From: an uncultured Muribaculaceae bacterium
Lineage (GTDB): Bacteria; Bacteroidota; Bacteroidia; Bacteroidales; Muribaculaceae
Length of the DNA stretch: 22,710 nt
NCBI GenBank assembly: GCA_910584665.1
Contig: CAJUBL010000049.1
Location: 1 to 22,710 of the forward strand
Direction: 5' to 3'
Both the position numbers and the translations under genes were made by a program. Position 1 is the stretch's first letter. Every line of letters starts with the position of its first letter. The notes below the pieces were generated by a model, which did not search any database, was not told where the DNA came from, and saw nothing but the letters and a program-made list of their open reading frames with translations. This document shows, one piece after another, positions 7,503 to 16,356 of this stretch.

Positions 7503-9641
7503 ATGAGCCACCGTCTGCTGATCATATTAAGGTATATACTGATCTCGGTACTGATTCTGATTGTATCGGGTGTAGTCGTGTACAAGATGGTCGACACCAC
7601 CGTCATACACGCCGACGACTGGAACGCGATGGCCATGAAGGAGTTGTCGCGCACTACAGTAATCAAACCCACACGCGGCGATATTCTCGCGGCCGACGGG
7701 CGTGTATTAGCCACCAACCTGCGCTATTACACCATTCGCATGGCCTTTGCCAGTAAATCATTCAGAGAGAAAGAATTCAGAGACTCTCTCAACATGCTTG
7801 CCGACTCGATGGCACGCTACTTCAAGAACCGTACGCGCGACGGGTGGATAGAGCACTATAACGAAGCTCTGGCGCAAAGACGCGAGTGGGAACAGAAAAC
7901 AGAGCAGCTGGACGCAGACCGCAACAACGATTCTCTGCGCCGTGACGTACGTAGACTCGAAGGCCGCCTGAACTCATGGCCTTTGCTCCTGAAGAAAGAG
8001 TACAGCGATGTGGAACGGGTGAAGAAATTTCCATTCTATCGCATAGACCAGGCTTCCAAAACCGGTCTGGTCGTAGAACCTGTGATCGTGCGGACCAAAC
8101 CCTACGGAGATCTGGCACGCCAGTCGATAGGGTTAGTCAACGAAGACTCCGTCACGCGGGAGCGTCATGGCCGTTCAGGCCTTGAAGGCGCCCTCGACTC
8201 GCTGTTATACGGTATTCCGGGCATATCCAAGAAAGTACCGCTAACGCGCCATATCACCAACTGGACCGATACGGCCGCCATACCGGGATATGACGTGGTG
8301 ACCACCATTGACATCGACATACAGGATATTGTCGAGACCGAGCTGACCAGAATTCTCGACACCTGTGATGCCGACTGGGGTACGGCGGTACTGATGGAGG
8401 TAGCGACGGGCGACATCAAGGCAATCTCCAATCTCGAGAAAAAGGGCAACCGGTATGTCGAAGGAATCAACCACGCCGTGCGCCCCTACGAACCGGGATC
8501 GGTTATCAAGCCTATATCGATGATGATAGCGTTAGAGGAAGGGTTAGTACGAAATCTTGACGAACGCATTCCCACAGGAGGCGCCTGGGCCTATCTCGGC
8601 AAGAATCCCATCAAAGACTCACACGCACACAGCTCGGTAGCCGTACGCGACGTGATATGTTACTCGTCAAACATCGCCACGGCCAAGATAATACTGCGCG
8701 GATACGAGCACAACCCGTCAGGATTCCCGGACAGACTGGAGCAGATGGGCTTCATGCAGCCGTTAGGAGTAGGCATATGCGGAGAATGGGCGCCGCAAAT
8801 CAAACGTAATCCAAAGAAAATCGACCTGTCGCGCATGGCCTACGGCTACACGACCGAACTGCCTCCACTCCACACGCTGTCGATATACAACGCCATAGCC
8901 AATAACGGCAGGTATGTCAGGCCACGCCTGTATTCCCGCCTTATAGGGCAGGACACGATAATCAATATCCCTGTCAGCTATATACGGGACAGCGTATGCT
9001 CACGCCGCAATGCCGCCATACTGCGCGAGATGATCCATGACGTGGTGTGGAAAGACGGAGGCACCGGCCGGCTGGTACGGTCAAAGACCGTTGACATCGC
9101 AGGCAAGACAGGGACCTGCTATATGGTGGAGGGGCGCGGCTACAACACAAGCAAGAAGAGGCTTGCTTTCTGCGGATTCTTCCCTTACGGCAAGCCCAAA
9201 TACTCATGCATAGTACTGACCGCCAACCCTAAGCGTCTATTCCGCGGAGCGGCAAGTACCAGCGGCCAGGTGATGAAGAACATCGCACTGAAGCTCCATG
9301 CCCGCGGACTGCTTGACAATTCGGGCAACTATCTCGAGGACACCCATCCCGACAGTAAGGCGACCCTATATGCCACCACCAGCGTGAAAGCATACAGCGA
9401 TGTGAGCGCCGAACTGCGTCTCAAGGACTCACGCCGGGGGCGCACTCCGTCCACAGCGGTTCCGGGAACTATCCCTGCTGTGACAGGTCTCAGCCTGAGG
9501 GAAGCTGTGACACTGCTCGAGAATGCAGGCTACAACGTTGACATCCATGGCGTCGGCTATGTGTATAATCAGAGTCCGTCTCCAGGCGACACTATACCGT
9601 CGGGGACAACAGTATCACTGCACCTGACTCAGGATACCTGA
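7503..9641 (+). CDS. ftsI: Division-specific transpeptidase (PBP3-type) with PASTA domain
   Basis: The septal class B penicillin-binding protein cross-links peptidoglycan made by FtsW. It has 712 residues, with an N-terminal membrane anchor (about 5-28), a pedestal/dimerisation region starting at TRGDILAADGRVLATN (57-72), and a transpeptidase domain. The active-site motifs are SVIK at 333-336 (nucleophile S333), SSN at 388-390 and KTG at 535-537. A C-terminal PASTA domain spans about 657-710 (IPAVTGLSLREAVTLLENAG and PSPGDTIPSG). The PASTA tail is absent from E. coli FtsI but usual in Bacteroidetes. A charged, coiled-coil-like insert lies at about 115-155 in the pedestal. The gene sits between ftsL and murE. 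Confidence 0.95.
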   Translation: MSHRLLIILRYILISVLILIVSGVVVYKMVDTTVIHADDWNAMAMKELSRTTVIKPTRGDILAADGRVLATNLRYYTIRMAFASKSFREKEFRDSLNMLADSMARYFKNRTRDGWIEHYNEALAQRREWEQKTEQLDADRNNDSLRRDVRRLEGRLNSWPLLLKKEYSDVERVKKFPFYRIDQASKTGLVVEPVIVRTKPYGDLARQSIGLVNEDSVTRERHGRSGLEGALDSLLYGIPGISKKVPLTRHITNWTDTAAIPGYDVVTTIDIDIQDIVETELTRILDTCDADWGTAVLMEVATGDIKAISNLEKKGNRYVEGINHAVRPYEPGSVIKPISMMIALEEGLVRNLDERIPTGGAWAYLGKNPIKDSHAHSSVAVRDVICYSSNIATAKIILRGYEHNPSGFPDRLEQMGFMQPLGVGICGEWAPQIKRNPKKIDLSRMAYGYTTELPPLHTLSIYNAIANNGRYVRPRLYSRLIGQDTIINIPVSYIRDSVCSRRNAAILREMIHDVVWKDGGTGRLVRSKTVDIAGKTGTCYMVEGRGYNTSKKRLAFCGFFPYGKPKYSCIVLTANPKRLFRGAASTSGQVMKNIALKLHARGLLDNSGNYLEDTHPDSKATLYATTSVKAYSDVSAELRLKDSRRGRTPSTAVPGTIPAVTGLSLREAVTLLENAGYNVDIHGVGYVYNQSPSPGDTIPSGTTVSLHLTQDT

Positions 9642-9679
9642 CAAACATAATCTATGAACCCTATTGAGAATTATATACA

Positions 9680-11146
9680 ATGATGAAAAATCTGTCACAT
9701 CTCATACAGTGTCTTGACCATCCACTGGTAGCAGGTCCGATCAACCGTCCGATACGGCACGTAACAATGGATTCACGCGAATGTTCCGCCGATTCGATGT
9801 TTATCGCTGTGAGGGGCACAGTGGCTGACGGACACTCATTTATCGACTCCCTGTCCGGCAAAGGCGTAGCGGCGGTAGTATGTGAGGAACTTCCGGCCGA
9901 TCCCGACCCAGAAATAACATTCATACAGGTCAGAAACACCTCCCATGCATTAGGACGTCTGGCCTCGGAATGGTATGACAATCCGTCGCGCAAGCTGAAA
10001 CTCGTAGGAGTGACCGGTACTAACGGCAAGACCACTACAGCCACGCTTATCTACGAGATGGCACGGCTGCTCGGATACAAGGCCGGCCTGCTATCGACAG
10101 TAGTCAATTATATAGACACCCGGGCCGTAGAAGCCAGACAGACTACACCCGACGCCCTGACAATCAACCGTCTTCTTCATGAGATGGTGGAAGCCGGATG
10201 CAGCTATGCCGCCATGGAGGTAAGTTCCCACGCCGCCCACCAGCAACGTATAGCGGGACTGACATTCACAGGAGCAATATTCACCAATCTGACACGGGAC
10301 CACCTTGACTACCACCGTACGTTTGCCGACTATCTGGCCGCAAAGAAATCATTCTTCGATTCTTTGCCCGAAGATGCCTGGGCCCTGACCAACGCAGACG
10401 AAAGTCACGGCGAGGTTATGGTACAGAACACACGTGCCCGCCGTTATAACTACTCGCTGAGGACGATGGCCAGTTTTACCGGCCGCGTAATCGAAGACCG
10501 CATTGACGGCATGCTGATCAGTCTCAACGGCACCGAAGTCGAGACCCGTTTCACAGGCCGGTTCAACGCCTATAACCTGACTGCCGTATACGGAGCCTCT
10601 AAACTCTTAGGCTGGGAGAACATGGATATATTAGTGGCCATGAGCAAACTCGTGCCTGTCGCCGGCCGTTTCCAGACATTCAGATCGGCAAAACGGGGCT
10701 ATACCGCCATCGTTGATTATGCCCATACTCCCGATGCAATCGTCAACGTACTGCAGACCATACGTAATGTAGCAGGCAAAGACCATGACATCATTACAGT
10801 AGTCGGAGCCGGCGGTAACCGGGACAAAGGTAAACGCCCCATAATGGCATCCGAAGCCGCCCGGCTGAGTGACAGGGTGATACTGACAAGCGACAATCCG
10901 CGATTCGAGGATCCGGCCGACATACTACATGACATGGAGGCCGGCCTTGACAGTGACGGACGCGCCAGAACTCTCAGCATCGCGGACCGCCGCGAAGCCA
11001 TACGTACCGCGACGGCACTCGCACGCCCCGGAGACGTGATCCTTATCGCCGGCAAAGGCCATGAGGACTATCAGGAGATACAGGGCGTGAAGCATCACTT
11101 CGACGACCGCGAGATAATCAGCGAGATAATCGCGGGAGAGAACTGA
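9680..11146 (+). CDS. murE: UDP-MurNAc-L-Ala-D-Glu:meso-diaminopimelate ligase
   Basis: MurE adds the third amino acid to the peptidoglycan stem peptide in an ATP-dependent reaction in the cytoplasm. In 488 residues it shows the ATP-binding loop VTGTNGKTTT at 111-120, the substrate-binding TTPDA at 155-159, SSHA at 182-185, the probable carbamylated lysine K222 (AAK), and VDYAHTPDA in the C-terminal half. The DNPR motif at 405-408 is diagnostic for meso-diaminopimelate rather than lysine at position 3. The protein may begin at either of the two adjacent methionines. It follows ftsI by 38 bp and precedes mraY by 36 bp. Confidence 0.96.
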   Translation: MMKNLSHLIQCLDHPLVAGPINRPIRHVTMDSRECSADSMFIAVRGTVADGHSFIDSLSGKGVAAVVCEELPADPDPEITFIQVRNTSHALGRLASEWYDNPSRKLKLVGVTGTNGKTTTATLIYEMARLLGYKAGLLSTVVNYIDTRAVEARQTTPDALTINRLLHEMVEAGCSYAAMEVSSHAAHQQRIAGLTFTGAIFTNLTRDHLDYHRTFADYLAAKKSFFDSLPEDAWALTNADESHGEVMVQNTRARRYNYSLRTMASFTGRVIEDRIDGMLISLNGTEVETRFTGRFNAYNLTAVYGASKLLGWENMDILVAMSKLVPVAGRFQTFRSAKRGYTAIVDYAHTPDAIVNVLQTIRNVAGKDHDIITVVGAGGNRDKGKRPIMASEAARLSDRVILTSDNPRFEDPADILHDMEAGLDSDGRARTLSIADRREAIRTATALARPGDVILIAGKGHEDYQEIQGVKHHFDDREIISEIIAGEN

Positions 11147-11182
11147 ACACCGTTATGTCAATCCACAACAACTACCTGACTG

Positions 11183-12451
11183 ATGTTTTATTCACTGTTT
11201 GAATATCTTAAAGACATAGACATTCCCGGAGCGCGCCTGATGGATTACATCACCTTCAGGTCGGGGGCGGCTTTCATCCTGGCCCTGCTCATATCAACGA
11301 TCATAGGACGCCGTATCATTGACCGGCTGCAGAAGATGCAGGTCGGAGAGATAGTGCGTAATCTCGGTCTCGAAGGACAGATGTCAAAAAAAGGGACCCC
11401 CACGATGGGAGGTGTCATAATCATAATTGCCATATTATTGCCATGCCTGCTGATCGGCAACCTGACCAACATCTACATGATACTGATGCTGGTATCGACC
11501 ATATGGCTGGGCACGCTGGGATTTCTTGACGACTATCTCAAGATCAAGCGACATGACAAGGACGGCCTCAAGGGTAAATTCAAGATTGTAGGCCAGATAG
11601 GACTCGGGCTTATCGTCGGAATAACAATGTATGCGAGTCCGGACATAGTGATGCGCGAGAACCATGAGATCATCACCACCGGTCCAGACGGAGTCATCAC
11701 CGAAATTGTATACGAAACAAGCGACATAAAGGCCACACAGACCACAATTCCTTTCGTAAAAGACAATAATTTTGACTACGCATGGCTTACAGGGTGGATG
11801 GGAGACCATTCAGCCACCGCCGGCTGGATACTGTTCATACTTGTAACGATATTCGTTGTCACCGCCACATCAAACGGAGCCAATCTTACAGACGGTCTTG
11901 ACGGTCTTGCCACAGGCACATCAGCCATAATAGGCGTCGCACTGGCCATCATGGCATATCTCGGAGGTAACATCATATACTCCTCCTACCTTAATATAAT
12001 GTATATCCCCGGAAGCGCCGAACTTGTCGTATACATGGGAGCCTTCATCGGAGCCTTAGTCGGATTCCTGTGGTACAATGCCTACCCTGCACAGGTGTTC
12101 ATGGGAGACACCGGCAGTCTCACGATAGGAGGCATAATAGCGGTTTTCGCAATACTGATACACAAGGAATTGCTATTGCCTATACTGTGTGCCATATTCT
12201 TCGTCGAAGATCTGTCGGTAATGATACAGGTAGCATACTTCAAATGGACCAGACGCCGCACAGGCACCGGACGGCGCATCTTCAAGATGACCCCCCTGCA
12301 CCATCATTTCCAGAAACAGGGGAATGCCGGAATAGACGCACTGTGGCAGAAGCCCATATCGGCGATTCCGGAAAGCAAGATCGTTACCCGCTTCTGGATC
12401 ATAGGCATTATCCTTGCGGCACTGACATTTGTAACCCTAAAAATAAGATAA
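11183..12451 (+). CDS. mraY: Phospho-N-acetylmuramoyl-pentapeptide transferase
   Basis: MraY transfers phospho-MurNAc-pentapeptide to undecaprenyl phosphate and makes lipid I in the inner membrane. The conserved active-site segments are present: LDDYLKIKRHDKDGL with D116/D117, NLTDGLDGLATG at 234-245, FMGDTGSL at 306-313 and the histidine loop PLHHHFQKQG at 371-380. It has 422 residues, about 60 more than E. coli MraY. The extra part is mainly an extramembrane insertion at about 152-212 (from SPDIVMREN to GWMGDHSATAG), which is typical of Bacteroidetes MraY. About ten hydrophobic helices are visible. murD follows after 10 bp. Confidence 0.97.
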   Translation: MFYSLFEYLKDIDIPGARLMDYITFRSGAAFILALLISTIIGRRIIDRLQKMQVGEIVRNLGLEGQMSKKGTPTMGGVIIIIAILLPCLLIGNLTNIYMILMLVSTIWLGTLGFLDDYLKIKRHDKDGLKGKFKIVGQIGLGLIVGITMYASPDIVMRENHEIITTGPDGVITEIVYETSDIKATQTTIPFVKDNNFDYAWLTGWMGDHSATAGWILFILVTIFVVTATSNGANLTDGLDGLATGTSAIIGVALAIMAYLGGNIIYSSYLNIMYIPGSAELVVYMGAFIGALVGFLWYNAYPAQVFMGDTGSLTIGGIIAVFAILIHKELLLPILCAIFFVEDLSVMIQVAYFKWTRRRTGTGRRIFKMTPLHHHFQKQGNAGIDALWQKPISAIPESKIVTRFWIIGIILAALTFVTLKIR

Positions 12452-12461
12452 AACACAATAT

Positions 12462-13808
12462 ATGAAACGCTTAGTTGTACTTGGAGGCGGAGAGAGCGGT
12501 GTAGGCGCCGCCATCCTGGCCAAAGCAAAAGGAATGGACGTGTTCCTGAGCGACTCAGGCACCATAGCAGAACACTACCGCGACATGCTTGATGACGAGG
12601 GCATAGCGTGGGAGCATGGAGGTCATACACCTGAACTGATACTCAATGCCGACGAAGTCGTAAAGAGTCCCGGCATCCCCCCCTCGGTACCATTGGTGGC
12701 CGAACTCACGGCCAAAGGGATTCCCGTTATATCAGAAATAGAATTCGCCGGCCGCTATACCGATGCCAAAATGGTATGCATCACCGGCTCTAACGGCAAG
12801 ACGACAACAACGCTGCTCACATACCACATACTGCGCAAGGCCGGTATCAACGCAGGACTCGCAGGCAATGTAGGCCGCAGCCTGGCGTTGCAGGTAGCCC
12901 GCGAACAGCATGATGTGTATGTCATCGAACTATCAAGTTTTCAGCTCGAGAACATGTACCGTTTCAAGGCCAACATTGCTGTAATACTCAATATCACCCC
13001 CGATCATCTCGACCGCTACGATCACGAGATGCAGAATTATATCAACGCCAAATTCAGGATACTGCAGAACCTCACCCCACGCGACGCATTCATTTACTGG
13101 CAGGATGACCCGGTAATACGCCGTCAGCTGGAACGTGTAACTACCGAAGCCCGGCTGTTCCCATTTGCCGAACATCAGGAGGAGAATACCACCGCATATA
13201 TCGATGCTGAGGACCGGCTGTTCCTCAACTCCGGCTCCGAGGCATTCACCATGCCCCGCGCCGACCTGGCCCTGAGCGGACTCCACAACCTGTTCAACTC
13301 TATGGCCGCCGGACTGTCAGCATGTCTGCTTGATATCAGAAAGGATGACATACGCCGCGCTCTCAGTGATTTCGAGGGAGTGGAACATCGCCTCGAACCT
13401 GTAGCCACTGTCGACGGTGTGAAATATATCAACGACAGCAAGGCTACCAACGTCAATTCCTGCTGGTATGCACTGGAGTCCATGCCCGGCGCCGGTGTGA
13501 TACTGATACTCGGAGGCAAAGACAAAGGCAATGACTACAGCGAGATCATGCCGCTCGTCAGGGAAAAAGTCAAGGCTATCGTCGCAATGGGGGTAGACAA
13601 CAGCAAGATTGTCAACTACTTCGGCACCGAGGTTACTGTTCATGACACACATTCACTCGAAGAGGCCGTAGCCACATGCCGCTCGATAGCCGTCGAGGGG
13701 GATACCGTACTGCTGTCACCCTGCTGTGCCAGTTTCGATCTGTTCAGATCATACGAAGACCGCGGATGCCGCTTCAAGGACGCCGTTAAAAAACTACAGA
13801 ACAGATGA
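12462..13808 (+). CDS. murD: UDP-MurNAc-L-alanine:D-glutamate ligase
   Basis: MurD adds D-glutamate to UDP-MurNAc-L-alanine at the expense of ATP. The 448-residue protein opens with a Rossmann-like motif (VVLGGGESGVGAA), has the SPGIPP signature at 69-74 and the P-loop ITGSNGKTTT at 107-116. Later blocks are ELSSFQLE, NITPDHLDRYD and, in the C-terminal domain, NDSKATN and GGKDKGNDYSE, all typical of MurD. The last four bases overlap the ftsW start (ATGA), which indicates translational coupling. It lies in the usual Bacteroidetes position between mraY and ftsW. Confidence 0.96.
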   Translation: MKRLVVLGGGESGVGAAILAKAKGMDVFLSDSGTIAEHYRDMLDDEGIAWEHGGHTPELILNADEVVKSPGIPPSVPLVAELTAKGIPVISEIEFAGRYTDAKMVCITGSNGKTTTTLLTYHILRKAGINAGLAGNVGRSLALQVAREQHDVYVIELSSFQLENMYRFKANIAVILNITPDHLDRYDHEMQNYINAKFRILQNLTPRDAFIYWQDDPVIRRQLERVTTEARLFPFAEHQEENTTAYIDAEDRLFLNSGSEAFTMPRADLALSGLHNLFNSMAAGLSACLLDIRKDDIRRALSDFEGVEHRLEPVATVDGVKYINDSKATNVNSCWYALESMPGAGVILILGGKDKGNDYSEIMPLVREKVKAIVAMGVDNSKIVNYFGTEVTVHDTHSLEEAVATCRSIAVEGDTVLLSPCCASFDLFRSYEDRGCRFKDAVKKLQNR

Positions 13809-15193
13809 TAGAAGACGATATACACAACCAGCATGTGGCCGAGGCATTCCCTCCTGAAGAGGCCGACAGCGCCACCGGAGGCATAAGCAGGTCCCGTTCA
13901 CCGCGCCGCGGCGGCAACACCCTTGAAGATATTTCCAGACCACGCAAGAGTGACAAATACATATGGGCTGTATTCATCACACTCTGTGTAATCTCTATAA
14001 TAGAACAATACAGCGCATCGTCACGCGAGATAGCCGCCAGCAATGTACTCGGTCCTATCATGCGCCACTGTGCCATGCTCGGCATGGGGGCGGCAGTGGC
14101 GATACTGGTATCGAGGGTGCCTTACAAATGGTTCATTCCGCTGACACCGCTCTTCGTGCTGATAAGCTTCCTGGCCATGGTCTACGTTCTGTTCAACGGC
14201 CAGATCATCAACGGAGCGAGACGGTCGTTCAACCTCGTGGGAATACAGGTGCAGCCGGCCGAGCTGATCAAGCTGTCGTCGGTACTGATAATAGCTTTCA
14301 TCATGTCTCGCGGTAAGAAAATGGGATTCAAGAAAATAGCGGCGTGTGTGACGATCGTGCTTGTGTTCGGCGGGCTACTGTTTTCCCAAGGATTAACCAA
14401 CACGATACTGATGATGTGCATCTCGAGTTCCATGATGCTCATAGGAGGTATCAAATGGAAACAACTGATAGTAGTGGTGATCGTATATGCCATAGCCGGA
14501 GGATGTGCCGTACTCTACAAGGCCGTCAGCGACGATACCGACGCCCACACCGAGCGACTGATAGCCGAGACCGGACGCGACAAAGACGGCAACAAGGCCA
14601 CAATCAACCGAATGGGATTGTGGAAAGCTCGTCTCGACCGTTTTCTTGACAACGACACCACGCCGAAGTACCGGCGCCCCATCAACGACCAGAACCGCCA
14701 GGAGATGCATGCCTACATGGCTCAGGCCAACGGAGGTGTATTCGGTGTGATGCCCGGCAATTCACGCGAAACCGCACGGCTTCCACTGGCCAACATCGAC
14801 TTTGTATACTCGATCGTAATCGAGGATTTAGGTCTTATAGGCGGCCTGTTTCTGCTTATAGTATACCTGTCGCTGTTAGGACGGGCCGGAGCTATCGCAA
14901 TGGGCTGTCACCGAGTGTTCCCGGCACTGCTTATACTCGGCATGGCCGTCTACATAGTACTGCAGGCATTATGCCACATGGCGATCGTAACCGGAGCCGG
15001 CCCTGTATCCGGTCAGCCTCTGCCGATGATCTCAAAAGGAGGCACGTCAATACTGGTGACATCTTTAGCTTTCGGCATCATGCTGTCAGTAAGCCGATTC
15101 GCAGTGCGCAGCGGTAAAAAACAGGATATCGCCCGCGAGGTTGCCGAACTGCCCGACGACATGCAGGGCGCCAACCCGACGATGCTTAAATGA
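13805..15193 (+). CDS. ftsW: Septal peptidoglycan glycosyltransferase FtsW
   Basis: FtsW is a SEDS-family polymerase that builds glycan strands from lipid II with its partner FtsI. The 462-residue protein has about ten transmembrane helices starting near residue 52. The SEDS signatures are the extracytoplasmic AQANGGVFGVMPGNS segment, the VIEDLGLIGG region and GPVSGQPLPMISKGGTS at 399-415. The first 50 residues are hydrophilic, acidic at first and then Arg/Ser-rich (RSRSPRRGG), and would lie in the cytoplasm. RodA is excluded by position in the dcw cluster rather than by a decisive motif. Its start overlaps murD by 4 nt. Its stop overlaps an upstream in-frame murG ATG, although a later murG start is preferred. 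Confidence 0.94.
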   Translation: MIEDDIHNQHVAEAFPPEEADSATGGISRSRSPRRGGNTLEDISRPRKSDKYIWAVFITLCVISIIEQYSASSREIAASNVLGPIMRHCAMLGMGAAVAILVSRVPYKWFIPLTPLFVLISFLAMVYVLFNGQIINGARRSFNLVGIQVQPAELIKLSSVLIIAFIMSRGKKMGFKKIAACVTIVLVFGGLLFSQGLTNTILMMCISSSMMLIGGIKWKQLIVVVIVYAIAGGCAVLYKAVSDDTDAHTERLIAETGRDKDGNKATINRMGLWKARLDRFLDNDTTPKYRRPINDQNRQEMHAYMAQANGGVFGVMPGNSRETARLPLANIDFVYSIVIEDLGLIGGLFLLIVYLSLLGRAGAIAMGCHRVFPALLILGMAVYIVLQALCHMAIVTGAGPVSGQPLPMISKGGTSILVTSLAFGIMLSVSRFAVRSGKKQDIAREVAELPDDMQGANPTMLK

Positions 15194-15255
15194 CATCATT
15201 TCTCCATCAGGCGAAATTCTCAAGTAAATCCATTTATATCGAACTGATTCAGACA

Positions 15256-16350
15256 ATGAATATCCTTATAAGCGGCGGTGGAACCGGAGGACATATCTTC
15301 CCGGCACTCTCGATCGCCGATGAGATAAAGAAACGACATCCCGAAGCCCGTATACTGTTTGTAGGAGCTCTGGGGCGCATGGAGATGCAACGTGTGCCCG
15401 ATCACGGATATCCTATTGAAGGGTTGCCGGTGTGCGGACTCGACCGCAAACGTCCATGGCGTAACATCAAGGTAATGTGGCTGTTATGGAAGAGCATGCG
15501 TCGCGCCCGTGCCATTGTGGACTCATTCAGGCCCGATATCGCCATCGGGGTAGGAGGCTATGCCAGCGGCCCCACATTAAAGGCCGCCCAGCGCCGTGGT
15601 GTCCCGACCCTGCTGCAGGAACAGAACTCTTATGCCGGAGTCACCAACAAACTCCTGGCGGCCAAAGCTAAAGCCATATGTGTGGCTTATGACGGCATGG
15701 AGCGTTTCTTTCCTGCCGGACGCATCATCAAGACAGGCAATCCAGTACGCGCCGATATAACCGACGCATCTGTTTCGCGTCAGGAAGCCAAACGCCAGTT
15801 AGGATTCGATCCCGGGAAGCCGCTGGTTGCTGTGACAGGAGGCAGTCTCGGCGCCCGCACACTCAACAGGGCCATGTCCAAAGCTCTCCGGCCACTGCTT
15901 GACCAGGGAGCTTCAGTGTTATGGCAATGCGGCAGGTATTATGCCAAGGAGTATCAGCCGATGGGAGAAGGAATCCCGGACGCACAGGTGACAGACTTTG
16001 TGAAGAGGATGGATCTGGTGTACCGAGCCGCCGACCTTATAGTGTCCCGAGCCGGAGCCGGCACCATATCAGAACTGCAGATAGCAGGTGTTCCTGCTAT
16101 TCTCGTACCGTCACCCAACGTGGCTGAAGACCACCAGCGCCACAATGCCGAGGCACTGTCGACACGCGGTGCCGCCATCATGGTACTCGACGCCGATGCC
16201 GAAAAAGAATTGCTGCCGGCCATAACCGATCTGCTCCATAACCGTGAAAAGCGCGAGACGCTGTCACGCGAGATAAAAAAAATGGCCCGGCCCGGAGCCG
16301 CCGGAGAGATAGCCACCATAGCAGATAAGATAATCATGCATCAGCAATAA
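15256..16350 (+). CDS. murG: Lipid II synthase (GlcNAc transferase)
   Basis: MurG adds GlcNAc from UDP-GlcNAc to lipid I on the cytoplasmic face of the membrane and makes lipid II. With the start at 15256 the protein has 364 residues, the family length, and begins MNILISGGGTGGHIFPA with the GGGTGGH motif at 7-13. Other motifs are VGGYASGP, LLQEQNSYAGVTN, GGSLGA at 195-200, and the donor-binding SRAGAGTISE at 264-273. An in-frame ATG at 15190 would add 22 residues (TSFLHQAKFSSKSIYIELIQT plus Met) and overlap the ftsW stop by 4 nt. I prefer 15256 because the added residues do not resemble the family. murC follows after 6 bp. Confidence 0.95.
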   Translation: MNILISGGGTGGHIFPALSIADEIKKRHPEARILFVGALGRMEMQRVPDHGYPIEGLPVCGLDRKRPWRNIKVMWLLWKSMRRARAIVDSFRPDIAIGVGGYASGPTLKAAQRRGVPTLLQEQNSYAGVTNKLLAAKAKAICVAYDGMERFFPAGRIIKTGNPVRADITDASVSRQEAKRQLGFDPGKPLVAVTGGSLGARTLNRAMSKALRPLLDQGASVLWQCGRYYAKEYQPMGEGIPDAQVTDFVKRMDLVYRAADLIVSRAGAGTISELQIAGVPAILVPSPNVAEDHQRHNAEALSTRGAAIMVLDADAEKELLPAITDLLHNREKRETLSREIKKMARPGAAGEIATIADKIIMHQQ

Positions 16351-16356
16351 ACCAAT

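Noticed and set aside
11767..11774. TAATTTTG inside mraY as a second internal promoter
   Set aside because: There is no TTG at a fitting distance upstream, and the site is coding sequence in the conserved insertion region.
13800..15200. RodA instead of FtsW
   Set aside because: The gene lies between murD and murG in the dcw cluster and next to a division transpeptidase, which fits FtsW.
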